This document shows positions 1-9,156 of a stretch of DNA of 64,000 nucleotides, piece after piece (within the stretch, counting starts at the first letter, position 1; each line of letters opens with the position of its first letter). The notes beneath the pieces were generated by a model. The model searched no databases, was not told the DNA's origin, and saw only the letters and a list, made by a program, of their open reading frames with translations. The stretch lies in the NCBI GenBank assembly GCA_016845585.1, contig JAERSO010000129.1:62001-126000 (forward strand). Reading direction: 5' to 3'. A program made the position numbers and the translations under genes. The stretch comes from Acidimicrobiaceae bacterium (lineage in GTDB: Bacteria; Actinomycetota; Acidimicrobiia; Acidimicrobiales; Aldehydirespiratoraceae).

Positions 1-1
1 C

Positions 2-781
2 GGTTTCGAGTCGGTCTGGACCGTGGAACACATCGTCTACCCGGAGGGCTATGAGTCGACATACCCCTACGCTCCCGACGGAAAGATGCCCGGCTCGGGT
101 GACAATCCGATCCCCGATCCGCTCGTCTGGCTCAGTTGGATCGGTGCCGTCACGACGAACCTGCGGCTCGCCACAGGCATCTCGTTGTTGCCGGAGCGCC
201 ACCCCCTCACCTACGCCAAGGAGGTGGCGACGCTCGATGCCATGTCGGGTGGTCGCGTCGAGCTCGGCATCGGCATCGGGTGGTTGAAAGAGGAGTTCGC
301 CGCACTCGATGTGTCATGGCCCCGTCGGGGACCCCGCACCGAGGAGTACGTCGACGCGATGCGGCAGGTCTGGGCAGGCGACGACGTCACCTTCGAGGGC
401 GAGTTCGTGAACTTCGAGCGCATCTCATCGAACCCGAAGCCGGCCAACGGCAGTGTGCCGATTCACATCGGTGGTCACAGTCGTGCCGCAGCGGAGCGAG
501 CCGGTCGAATGGGTGACGGGTTCTATCCGGCCAAGGGCAACGCTGCCGAACTCTTCGAGATCTGTCGCCAGACTGCCGCCGACAATGATCGGGATCCGGA
601 GGGGATCGAGTTCACCGGTGTGCACGCGGGTCTGTTCGGCGACGATCCTGACGCAGCGGTCGAGGAGGCCGCGTCGTGGGGAATGGACCGCATCATGGTC
701 CCGGTCTACCTCCACCGCAAAGACACCCACGCGTCGATGACCGCGTTCGGTGAGCAAGTCATCGCGAAACACGCGGACTAG
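2..781 (+). CDS. LLM-class (F420/flavin-dependent) oxidoreductase, 5'-truncated by window edge
   Basis: Open frame runs to the window start (GFESVWTVEHIVYPEGYES...); LLM-like motifs 'LATGISLLPERHPLTYAKEVATLDAMSGGRVELGIGIGWLKEEF' and 'VPIHIGGHSRAAAERAGRMGDGFYP'. Confidence 0.88.
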   Translation, partial: GFESVWTVEHIVYPEGYESTYPYAPDGKMPGSGDNPIPDPLVWLSWIGAVTTNLRLATGISLLPERHPLTYAKEVATLDAMSGGRVELGIGIGWLKEEFAALDVSWPRRGPRTEEYVDAMRQVWAGDDVTFEGEFVNFERISSNPKPANGSVPIHIGGHSRAAAERAGRMGDGFYPAKGNAAELFEICRQTAADNDRDPEGIEFTGVHAGLFGDDPDAAVEEAASWGMDRIMVPVYLHRKDTHASMTAFGEQVIAKHAD

Positions 782-944
782 GGACTGAATTCAGTTCCAA
801 TTCGCAACGGAGGATGTGAACCAACACCTTCTGTTGTGACTTTGACTCGCCCAGGCGGTCCAGCCAACCCTTGAAATACAGGGCCTTTCGGCCCATTTCT
901 AGTTCACAACGATTTGCCAATTCTGAGTCGCAACTCTGGCCTTC

Positions 945-1205
945 GTGTTGTTGTGGGATTTCGACTTCAACGAAGACGTGATCGAGGTCGGTCCGGGCAC
1001 GGAGCTGAGCTTCATTCTTCACAACATCGGTGACTCACAACACAACCTCGGTCGGAGCGAAGACGATGTCTCCGACCGGGTCAAGTCGGGCGAAACCGGC
1101 CACTACGACGCCGGCGTCATAGAGCACGACACGATCTTCTACTGCGTCGTCCCCGGACATCGGGATCTCGGTATGGAGTTGACCGTGAAAGTCGCCGCGT
1201 CGTAA
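945..1205 (+). CDS. Small cupredoxin-like protein, no visible signal peptide (possible N-terminal remnant)
   Basis: 86 aa; type-1 copper-like 'YCVVPGHRDLGM'. In-frame TGA at 924-926 prevents upstream extension. Confidence 0.55.
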   Translation: MLLWDFDFNEDVIEVGPGTELSFILHNIGDSQHNLGRSEDDVSDRVKSGETGHYDAGVIEHDTIFYCVVPGHRDLGMELTVKVAAS

Positions 1206-1241
1206 CGAGATGACGCAGTGAAATTGGGAAAGGGACAAGAA

Positions 1242-1691
1242 ATGAAGACTGCAAAGCGGGTAGTCGCAGTCGTCGCGGTCATGGGAGCGTTGCTCTCCTC
1301 GTGTAGCTCCGACGACGACTCGAGCCTCACCGTCGAACTGAGCGAGTGGGCGGTCACGCCCGAGGTCTCGTCCATCGATGCCGGCGAAATCGAGATCATT
1401 GCCGACAATGTCGGTGGCGAGCCGCACGAACTCGTGATCGTGAAGGGTGTCTCCGTCGACGACCTTCCGTTCAACGCCGAGACCGGCAAAGTCGTCGAGG
1501 ACGATCTTCCGGAGGGTTCGTTCATCGGTGAGATCGAGGAGTTCGAGGGCGGCGAGAAGATGTCGCAGACCTTCGACCTCGAGGCCGGTGAGTACGTGTT
1601 CTTCTGCAACCTCGCCGAGATCGAGGAAGATGGCGAACTCGAGAGCCACTTCGCCGAAGGCATGGTCACCACATTCACCGTGAACGGCTGA
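1242..1691 (+). CDS. Cupredoxin-like lipoprotein
   Basis: Lipobox-type N-terminus MKTAKRVVAVVAVMGALLSSCSS; 'EPHELVIV' and 'FFCNLAEIEEDGELESHFAEGM' resemble blue-copper ligand spacing. Confidence 0.7.
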   Translation: MKTAKRVVAVVAVMGALLSSCSSDDDSSLTVELSEWAVTPEVSSIDAGEIEIIADNVGGEPHELVIVKGVSVDDLPFNAETGKVVEDDLPEGSFIGEIEEFEGGEKMSQTFDLEAGEYVFFCNLAEIEEDGELESHFAEGMVTTFTVNG

Positions 1692-1712
1692 TCCTTCTCC
1701 GTCCCCAGAGAT

Positions 1713-1744
1713 GACGGTGCCGGCCCTGCGGGGCCGGCACCGTC
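1713..1744. terminator. Perfect 14-bp-stem hairpin between convergent genes (bidirectional terminator candidate)
   Basis: GACGGTGCCGGCCC-TGCG-GGGCCGGCACCGTC, between the stops at 1691 (+) and 1754 (-). Confidence 0.75.
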
Positions 1745-1753
1745 GCGTCCGGT

Positions 1754-2554
1754 TCAGTCGAACGACACGCCATCGACGCGGACGTCGTCCGGCCAGCCGG
1801 TACGGAGGGTCTCGGTGTTGCCGTCGACGCTCACGATCTCGCCGTTGAGGAACCGGGCGGCGTCGCTGCACAGAAACGCCGCCATCGCCGCGATGTCGGT
1901 TGCATCGATGAAGGTCCGCATCGACACCTGATCCTCGTAGCCGGCCTTCACTTCATCGGCCGTCAGGCCGAGCGACTCGGCCTCGCGCTCCATCACCCCG
2001 ATCATCCGGGGGCCGGCGATCGTGCCGGGGGCGATGCAATTGGTGCGGATGTCGAACCGGCCCATCTCCATGGCCCAGGTCTTCGTGAGCCCCTCGACGG
2101 CCCACTTCGACGCCGCGTATGGCGAGCGAAGCGGATATCCGAAGTGGCCGGCCGTCGACGAGATGTTGACGATGGAGCCGGCCCCTGCAGCGCGGAAGCG
2201 GGGGACAGCGTGGCGCGTCACCCGAAAGGTGCCACCGATGTTGATCTCGACGCAGCGGTCGAATTCGGTCGGATCCATCTCCTCGACCGGGCCGGTCGGC
2301 CCGGCGATGCCGACGTTGTTGATGCAGATGTCGAGTCCGCCGAGGTCGGCGTCGATGGCTTCGAACATCGCGGCGACGGCGGCGTCATGGCTCACATCAC
2401 AGATGAAGTCGGCGTCGCTGTCGGGGTTCGCATCACAGGTCCGGACTTCCGCACCAGCGGCGCGCAACGTGGCGGCAATGGCAGCGCCGATCCCGGAGCC
2501 ACCCCCGGTGACGAGAGCCCGCTTGCCATCGAGTCGGGTGTGGTAGTCGTTCAC
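1754..2554 (-). CDS. SDR-family oxidoreductase
   Basis: Rossmann GGGSGIGAAIAATL, INNVG, S...Y-x3-K (SSTAGHFGYPLRSPYAASKWA); GTG start at 2554 overlaps the upstream gene stop. Confidence 0.88.
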   Translation of the reverse strand: MNDYHTRLDGKRALVTGGGSGIGAAIAATLRAAGAEVRTCDANPDSDADFICDVSHDAAVAAMFEAIDADLGGLDICINNVGIAGPTGPVEEMDPTEFDRCVEINIGGTFRVTRHAVPRFRAAGAGSIVNISSTAGHFGYPLRSPYAASKWAVEGLTKTWAMEMGRFDIRTNCIAPGTIAGPRMIGVMEREAESLGLTADEVKAGYEDQVSMRTFIDATDIAAMAAFLCSDAARFLNGEIVSVDGNTETLRTGWPDDVRVDGVSFD

Positions 2555-3549
2555 GCGTCGCTCCCGTGATGCCGGTCGGCGATCAGGCTGATCATCTCGA
2601 ACATGACCGACATGGACCGGTACGACGTGATCTGGTTCGGAGAGTCCACCGTTGGCATGAGACACACCACGTCGCCGCCGATGATGTTCTTGCCTCGTAC
2701 GGATCGCAGCAGTTCCATGACCTGGTCGATCCCGAATCCCTCGATCCCCGCCTCGATGTTGGCGACACCGGGAGCGACGGTCGGGTCGAGGCAGTCGAGG
2801 TCGAAGGTGATGTACAGAGGGCGGTCGCCGATGCGCTCGTCGATGATCTCCATCACGCGGTCGGCGCCCATCTCGTCGTAGTCCGTCTTCTTGATGACCT
2901 CGTAGCCGAGCGCGTACGACGGCTCGAGCCATTCAAGGCTTCGGGTGTTGCCGCGAATGCCGACCTGCACGCTGTGCTCGGCATCGACGTGACCGCCCTC
3001 GACCAGATAGCTGGCCCAGTGGGCGGCGGACTTCACCGCACCCATGAAGTGGGGGATGTTGTGGAATGCGTCGGTGTGGGCATCGAAGTGGAGCAGGCAG
3101 GCCTTCTCGCCGCCGGTCAGCGTCGAGTCGGGGCCCCCGAGAGCTTGGAGGATTCCGCCGGTGATGGAGTGATCGCCGCCGATGGAGACGGGTCGACACC
3201 CTGCGGCATCGAGTCGGCGGTAGTACTCGGTGATCATCTCGATCGAACGTTCATTGTTGTTGCCCTCGCTCAGCGGCACGTCGCCCAGGTCGTTGACGCG
3301 ACACATCTCCCATGGGTCGATGCCGAAGTGGTTGTGCACGCGCCGGCCGATCGCGGACACATTCCTCACTGCCCGGGGGCCGAGGTGTTGATCCCGTTGT
3401 GTCGTGCCGTTGCCGGTCGAGTGCGGAACCCCCACCAGACCGATGTCGGCGTTCACCGGATCCGTGTCCCAGTCGCAGCGAAACAGGGTCGGGATCCCGT
3501 ACCAATAGATGCCGTTCATCAGGCGCTGCTGATCGTCGATGTCGCTCAT
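2551..3549 (-). CDS. Agmatinase/arginase-family ureohydrolase
   Basis: Metal-binding motifs SIGGDHSITGG, HFDAHTDAF, TFDLDCLDPTVAPGV. Confidence 0.88.
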   Translation of the reverse strand: MSDIDDQQRLMNGIYWYGIPTLFRCDWDTDPVNADIGLVGVPHSTGNGTTQRDQHLGPRAVRNVSAIGRRVHNHFGIDPWEMCRVNDLGDVPLSEGNNNERSIEMITEYYRRLDAAGCRPVSIGGDHSITGGILQALGGPDSTLTGGEKACLLHFDAHTDAFHNIPHFMGAVKSAAHWASYLVEGGHVDAEHSVQVGIRGNTRSLEWLEPSYALGYEVIKKTDYDEMGADRVMEIIDERIGDRPLYITFDLDCLDPTVAPGVANIEAGIEGFGIDQVMELLRSVRGKNIIGGDVVCLMPTVDSPNQITSYRSMSVMFEMISLIADRHHGSDA

Positions 3550-3610
3550 GTCCCCTCCGGTGATCGCGGGACAGTAGCTCTTTCATCCGATCGCTGACAG
3601 ACTCCCGCCG

Positions 3611-4438
3611 ATGTCGATCGTCTTTGGTCTCTGCTACGCCTTCGGCATCGGAGCCAGCGACTTCTTCGGCGGGCTCGCCACCCGCCGTTCGCAGGCGCTC
3701 ACCGTCGTCGTCACCATGCTCATCAGCGGGGTTCTCTCCGGTGCGGTGCTGCTGGCCATCGTGCCGAGTGCGTTCGGGGGGCGAGACGTCGCCCTCGGCG
3801 CGGCCTCGGGCCTGACCGTCGGGTTTGCCCTGATGGCGATGTTCCACGGACTCGCCCGGTCGACGCCCGCCGTCGTCTCGCCGTTGGCGGCGCTCGTCTC
3901 GACCCTCTGTCCGATCATCTTCGACGTCGTCACCGGAGGAGTGCTCGAACCGCTCGTGGTGGTCGGTGTCGTGATCGGGTTGATCGGCATCGTGATGTGT
4001 TCGTTCTCGCCCGACCTCGGCTCGGCCGTGAAGGTCGGGTTGCTGTGGGGTCTCGTCGCGGGAGCGTGTTTCGGTTCGGCGCTGACATTCCTCGCGGGAA
4101 CCAGCGAGGCGTCAGGCGTCTGGCCGGCAGTGACACAGCGAACCGTCGGGCTGACGGTGCTGTTCATCGTCGCCACGACCCGGGGCATCCCCCGATTCGC
4201 CGGCCGCGGCGTGCGTGCGACGGCGATCGCCTCCGGCATCTTCGGCGCGCTGGCGGTCGCCGCGTTCGTCGTCGGAGCGCAGCGTGGCTCGATCACGCAG
4301 GTCGCCGTCACCGGTGCCACCTTCCCCGCGGTGACGGCTGCACTCGCGGCGATCCTTCGGCTGCATCCGCTTCGGTGGTGGCAGGTCGCGGGTATCGCCG
4401 CGTGCATCACCGGTGTGGCACTAATGGCGGCCGCCTGA
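3611..4438 (+). CDS. EamA/DMT-superfamily transporter
   Basis: 275 aa, about 10 hydrophobic segments; EamA-type repeat organisation. Confidence 0.75.
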   Translation: MSIVFGLCYAFGIGASDFFGGLATRRSQALTVVVTMLISGVLSGAVLLAIVPSAFGGRDVALGAASGLTVGFALMAMFHGLARSTPAVVSPLAALVSTLCPIIFDVVTGGVLEPLVVVGVVIGLIGIVMCSFSPDLGSAVKVGLLWGLVAGACFGSALTFLAGTSEASGVWPAVTQRTVGLTVLFIVATTRGIPRFAGRGVRATAIASGIFGALAVAAFVVGAQRGSITQVAVTGATFPAVTAALAAILRLHPLRWWQVAGIAACITGVALMAAA

Positions 4439-4460
4439 CCCTGGTCGCTAGCGTCGTGCA

Positions 4461-6425
4461 ATGGAACCAACTGACATCGAGCATCTCGCCTGGGCGAGCG
4501 ACCCACAGCTCTCACCCGACGGGAACCAGGTGGCCTACGTCGTCACCCGCGTCGACAAGGCGGCCAATCGCTACCGCAGCCGCGTCTGGCTGATGGATGT
4601 CGATGGCAACTCGAACCCTCGTCCGCTCAGTGCCGGCGAGGAAACCGATGGTTCGCCTCGTTGGGCACCTGACGGCCGCTCGATCGCCTTCACGTCGACG
4701 CGCCGCAAAGACGACAAGGGTCGCACCCGGTCCTCGCTGTACGTCCTGGCCACCGATGGGCCCGGCGAGGCCAGCCTCCTGTGCGATCGCGACGAGGGCA
4801 TCGGTCAGATCGTCTACTCGCCGGACGGCACGATGATCGCTTTCGCCTCACGCGTCCGGGGCGAGCACTACGAGGCTCCTGAGGTCAGCGCTCGCAAGCC
4901 CCGCAGAATCGACCGTCCGATGTATCGCCTCAACGGTGAGGGTGTGACCCTCGACCGCCCCGTACACGTACACGTGCTACCGACCGATGGCTCCGCAGGC
5001 ACCACTGATGTCACTCCCGGGTCATCTGACTTCTCGAACCCGGCCTGGTTCAGCGACTCGGCCCGGCTGCTCGCTGCTCGTTCCGACACGTCCGAGCTGA
5101 TCCTGGCGAGCAGCCTGGCATCCATCGACCTCGCTACCGGCGACGTCGAGGTCATCACCGATGTCGGCGGGTTGTACGGCGCGCCGGCGATCGACGAAGA
5201 AGACCGCATCGCCTGCACCGGCTACGACGATGCGAAGGTGTTCCCGCAGAACTCTCATGTCGGCTTGTTCGACGGTGGCGGCGACAAGCCGCGCTGGCTG
5301 ACCACATCGGTTGACCGCGACTGGCTCGCGTTCCCGGTTCCTGCCGCTCCCGAATGGGTCGGTGATTCCCTTCGAGCGCTCGTTGCCGACCGCGGCAGCG
5401 TGTCGCTGCGTGACGTGGATCTCGACGGCAATGTGTCCGAGATCGTGGGCGGAGATCGCTGGGTGACGGGCTGGTCGACGGCCGGGTCCGTGCTGGCCTT
5501 CGTGGCCGAAGACTCGACTCACGCCGGTGAACTCTTCATCCTCGACGACGGGGGTGAGCGGCAACTCACCAATGTGACGCGAGCAGTCGCAGGGGCGAAC
5601 GAGCCGATTCCTGCGGAACGGTTCACGGCCATGAACGGTGATGTCGAGGTCGACGCATGGATCTATCGTCCCGTGGACTTCGATCCGGAGAAGCAGTATC
5701 CGATGCTGCTCAACATTCACGGTGGTCCGTTCACGCAGTACGGCGACTTCTTCTACGACGAAGCCCAGATGGAGGCCCGTGCCGGCTTCGTGGTGGTGAT
5801 GTGCAACCCCCGCGGCAGTTCCGGTCGGGACAATGATTGGGGCCGGGCCATCCGTGGCAAGGCCCTCGGCGGTCCTGGGTGGGGCGACGTCGACTACGCC
5901 GATTGCATGGCGGTCGTCGACGCCGCGCTCGAGCAGTTCTCCTACATCGATGCTGATCGTCTCGGGGTGCTCGGCGGTAGCTATGGCGGCTACATGACCA
6001 GCTGGATCGTCGGGCACACCGACCGCTTTGCCGCGGCCTGCTCCGAGCGGGGCGTCAACAACCTGCTCACTCTCGATCTCACCTCCGACATCGCCGGAGT
6101 GTGTGCGTTCTGGTTCGGCGAGAGTGCGCTCGACAACGCCGAGGAACTCATGCGCATGTCGCCGATCACCCATGTCGACGAGATGACGACGCCGTTGCTC
6201 ATCGTCCACTCCGATCAGGATCTCCGTTGCCCGCACGAGCAGGCTGATCAGCTCTACTACGCGCTCAAGGAACGAGATCGGGACGCGGAGTACTACCTGT
6301 TCCCCGAGGAGACCCACGAGCTCAGCCGCTCGGGTTCACCGACCCATCGTGTGCAGCGCGCCGAACTGATCCTCGACTTCTTCAGCCAGCGGTTGCAGCC
6401 GGAGTCCGAGGACGAATCCGGGTGA
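4461..6425 (+). CDS. S9-family (prolyl oligopeptidase-type) serine peptidase
   Basis: N-terminal beta-propeller-like repeats; catalytic GGSYGGYM, later D (HSDQDLRC) and H (EETHELS). Confidence 0.92.
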   Translation: MEPTDIEHLAWASDPQLSPDGNQVAYVVTRVDKAANRYRSRVWLMDVDGNSNPRPLSAGEETDGSPRWAPDGRSIAFTSTRRKDDKGRTRSSLYVLATDGPGEASLLCDRDEGIGQIVYSPDGTMIAFASRVRGEHYEAPEVSARKPRRIDRPMYRLNGEGVTLDRPVHVHVLPTDGSAGTTDVTPGSSDFSNPAWFSDSARLLAARSDTSELILASSLASIDLATGDVEVITDVGGLYGAPAIDEEDRIACTGYDDAKVFPQNSHVGLFDGGGDKPRWLTTSVDRDWLAFPVPAAPEWVGDSLRALVADRGSVSLRDVDLDGNVSEIVGGDRWVTGWSTAGSVLAFVAEDSTHAGELFILDDGGERQLTNVTRAVAGANEPIPAERFTAMNGDVEVDAWIYRPVDFDPEKQYPMLLNIHGGPFTQYGDFFYDEAQMEARAGFVVVMCNPRGSSGRDNDWGRAIRGKALGGPGWGDVDYADCMAVVDAALEQFSYIDADRLGVLGGSYGGYMTSWIVGHTDRFAAACSERGVNNLLTLDLTSDIAGVCAFWFGESALDNAEELMRMSPITHVDEMTTPLLIVHSDQDLRCPHEQADQLYYALKERDRDAEYYLFPEETHELSRSGSPTHRVQRAELILDFFSQRLQPESEDESG

Positions 6426-7677
6426 CCGTCGGGTAGAGCGCGGCGGCGATCAGCAGTAGTAGTGCCGACACGGCGGCCCAGTGGCTGAGCGTGTGGTAGT
6501 CGGTCGCCTCCACGATCACACCGGAAAGCAAGCCGCCGGTTGCGCCGGAGGTGACCATCATGAAATCGGCCGCGCCCTGCACTGAGGCCCGTTCGCTGAC
6601 ATCGAACACCGCGCTGATGAGCGCAGCACCTGAGATCATGGCGAAGGACCAGCCGAGGCCGACCAGGAAGAGTCCGATGAACACGCCGAGCCGGTCGGTG
6701 GCGTCGGTGTGGGATGCCATCTCGGCGCCGATGAACAACGTGACACCGGCGGCCGCGACCATCACCGTGCTGGGCACGCGGTCCACGACCCATCCGACCA
6801 GCGGGCTGAAGAAGTACATGCCGACGACGTGCAGCGAGATCACCAGGCCGATCACCCGAGCCTCGTGGTTGCCGTCGTCCATGTGCAACGGGGTCACGGC
6901 CATGACCGCGACCATCACGCCCTGCCCGACGGCCATCGCGAGCACGGCGATCGCGGCGAGACGGTGGGTGAAGAGATTGCGGAAACTCTGACCGAGAGAC
7001 GGGCGCTTGACGTCCGTGGCCGAACCGATTTCCTTGGCCAGCAGGAGTGGATCCGGCCGGAGCTGGGTGTTGACGACAGTGGCCGCGATGATGAAGGTCA
7101 GGATCGCCATGAGGTACGGGCCGCCGAGCTCTCTGATGCCGAGGACATTGATGGCGACCCAACCCGCGCCGCCGAGAGCGATGGTGGGGCCGAGGAGGGA
7201 TCCGATCGAACTCGCCCACATCACGATGCCGAGGTCGCGGGCGCGATGTTGTGGCTCGGCGAGGTCGGCGGCGGCATACCGGGCGGCGAGGCTGGCTCCC
7301 TGCCCGACGCCGACGCAGAAAACGCCGACCAGGAGGAACGGGTAGAACTGCATCAGCACGGCGACGAAGGCGAGGATCGCGCCGGCGGTCCCGACGGTCC
7401 AGGCCCGAAGTAGGCCCGAGCGTCTGCCGTGATCGGCCATGTGGGCCCCGAGCGGGAGCGCGGCAGCCGCGCCGCCGATGGCGGTCATCGTCGCCGCGAG
7501 CGTCGCCAGCGCGTCATTGTCGGTCATCTCTTTCGCGGCGAGACTGGTCGCCGCGAAGGTGGCTGTCATGCCCATGCCCGCGGGGAACACCGAGAAGATC
7601 AGTACCCAGCGGGTTCGTTTGCGAATGGCAACGACATTGTCGGCGGGGACATTGTCGGCCGGGAGTGTCTCAGCCAT
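6382..7677 (-). CDS. MFS transporter
   Basis: About 12 TM segments; MFS-like loop 'MADHGRRSGLLRAWTVG'. Start chosen at ATG 7677 (MAETLPADNVPADNV...). Confidence 0.82.
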   Translation of the reverse strand: MAETLPADNVPADNVVAIRKRTRWVLIFSVFPAGMGMTATFAATSLAAKEMTDNDALATLAATMTAIGGAAAALPLGAHMADHGRRSGLLRAWTVGTAGAILAFVAVLMQFYPFLLVGVFCVGVGQGASLAARYAAADLAEPQHRARDLGIVMWASSIGSLLGPTIALGGAGWVAINVLGIRELGGPYLMAILTFIIAATVVNTQLRPDPLLLAKEIGSATDVKRPSLGQSFRNLFTHRLAAIAVLAMAVGQGVMVAVMAVTPLHMDDGNHEARVIGLVISLHVVGMYFFSPLVGWVVDRVPSTVMVAAAGVTLFIGAEMASHTDATDRLGVFIGLFLVGLGWSFAMISGAALISAVFDVSERASVQGAADFMMVTSGATGGLLSGVIVEATDYHTLSHWAAVSALLLLIAAALYPTVTRIRPRTPAATAG

Positions 7678-7732
7678 GTGGCTACAGCTTGCATGATCGG
7701 TCGTCCAAGACCTCAACTGGCATACTGCCGTG

Positions 7733-8239
7733 ATGGAACGTGTGAAGGTCTGGCGCTCGCCGAAGGTCGAGGTGCGTGAGAGCCACCTGGGCGGATTGGC
7801 GGTGTTCGCGGCCGAACCGATCGCGACGGGGGAGCGGGTCGCCGTGAAGGTCGGCCACATCGTGGACTTCGCGGAGGTCCAGCGACTCACCGAAGAGCTC
7901 GGCGACTTCTCGCTCCAGATCGACGACGACATGTTCCTGTCGCCTCGCCACGAGGACGAGTACGACGACATGACGATCCACATCAACCACTCGTGCGATG
8001 CGAACGTCGGGTTCGTCGGCAACATCACCTATGTGGCGATGCGTGACATCCCGGCGGGCGAGGAACTGTGCCACGACTACGCGACGGCCCGGCTCGCTCC
8101 GTACCGGCTGGGGTGCGGATGCGGCACTGATGTGTGTCGCGGCATCGTCACCAACGACGACTGGCAGCGCCCAGATGTGCAAGCGCGCTACGCGGGCTGG
8201 TTCATGCCCCACGTGCAACGCCGCATCGATTCCGAGTAA
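7733..8239 (+). CDS. SET domain-containing protein (putative lysine methyltransferase fold)
   Basis: NHSCDANVGF, GEELCHDYA and post-SET-like GCGCGTDVCRG. Confidence 0.8.
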   Translation: MERVKVWRSPKVEVRESHLGGLAVFAAEPIATGERVAVKVGHIVDFAEVQRLTEELGDFSLQIDDDMFLSPRHEDEYDDMTIHINHSCDANVGFVGNITYVAMRDIPAGEELCHDYATARLAPYRLGCGCGTDVCRGIVTNDDWQRPDVQARYAGWFMPHVQRRIDSE

Positions 8240-8272
8240 GCACGCTGGGGACAGACCCCATCGTGCTTTCTC
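8232..8272. repeat. 41-bp repeat copy 1 containing a 12-bp-stem hairpin; overlaps the SET gene stop codon
   Basis: CCGAGTAAGCACGCTGGGGACAGACCCCATCGTGCTTTCTC; identical to 12777-12817. Confidence 0.9.
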
Positions 8273-9065
8273 AGCTGCAGAGGCCCTCGTCACTCGTTCC
8301 GCGATGTGAGTGGCACATGTACGTGGCCTCGACGTTGCGGAGGGTCCATGTGCCATCGCCCGCTTCGTCGGTGAGGAAGATGTGCAGGCGCTGCCCGGAG
8401 ACGGAATCATCACCGAGCCCGACGACGTCATAGGTGATCTCGCCGAGGTCGCCTTCCGAGGCGGGCACGGCGATCACGATCCGCTGGACGTACTCCTCCT
8501 CGGTCATGGCTTCCGCCACCTCGAGTCCGACCGCCTCGATCGAGTCGCCGGTGACATAGCCGATCTGCTCGACGATGAACACGGTGATGTCCTGCGTGTT
8601 TCCTTGAGCCGCAGTGAACGACGCACTCACCCAACCGGTGACGCCGTCGGCGGTGGTGATCTCCCACCAGATGCTGTTGGGGAGGTGACGAGCCCGCCCG
8701 GCGAAGGTGAGATCGTCGGCGAGGGGGTCGAGGGTGGCGATGATGTCGCCGGTCATCCCGGGTATGTGTCGCACGTTCAGGACGTCGTCGTGGGCCACGC
8801 CGTGCACCACCAAGGCGGCCCCGTTCGCCGGCATCAGATCGAAGTCCTCACCGGGGAGGTCCTCTGGTGCTTCGGTCGTGGTGGTGGTCGACGTGACAGT
8901 GGTGGTGGGTGCGGCCGTGGTGGTGGGCGCGTCGGTGGTGGTCGTCGACTCGGGCGCCTCAGAGGTGGTCGTGGTGGTGGTCGTGTCCGCGCTCGTGTCG
9001 GACGAGTCCGAGCCGCAGGCGACCGAGAGTGTCGCGACGGCGAGGAGTAGCGAGAGTCTCTTCAT
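8271..9065 (-). CDS. Lipoprotein with Thr-rich linker and SH3-like domain
   Basis: MKRLSLLLAVATLSVACGSD lipobox; long TTTT/EAPESTTTTDAP linker; 'VLNVRHIPGMTGDIIATL...WWEITTADGVTGWVSASF' SH3-like. Confidence 0.75.
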   Translation of the reverse strand: MKRLSLLLAVATLSVACGSDSSDTSADTTTTTTTSEAPESTTTTDAPTTTAAPTTTVTSTTTTTEAPEDLPGEDFDLMPANGAALVVHGVAHDDVLNVRHIPGMTGDIIATLDPLADDLTFAGRARHLPNSIWWEITTADGVTGWVSASFTAAQGNTQDITVFIVEQIGYVTGDSIEAVGLEVAEAMTEEEYVQRIVIAVPASEGDLGEITYDVVGLGDDSVSGQRLHIFLTDEAGDGTWTLRNVEATYMCHSHRGTSDEGLCS

Positions 9066-9156
9066 GGTTCCAGCATGACGCATGTCAACAGTCTGAATCA
9101 GGGACTGTGGTCCTCTGATGAGCAAGATGTTGCGAGACATGAGATATTTACGCGCT

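Noticed and set aside
7628-7663. Short tandem duplication ACATTGTCGGC(G/C)GGG
   Set aside because: It is only a small PADNV repeat in the MFS N-terminus; minor and not obviously functional.
8878-9000. GGTGGT/ACCACC-rich tract as a microsatellite or CRISPR-like repeat
   Set aside because: It encodes the Thr-rich linker of the lipoprotein and has no regular repeat-spacer structure.
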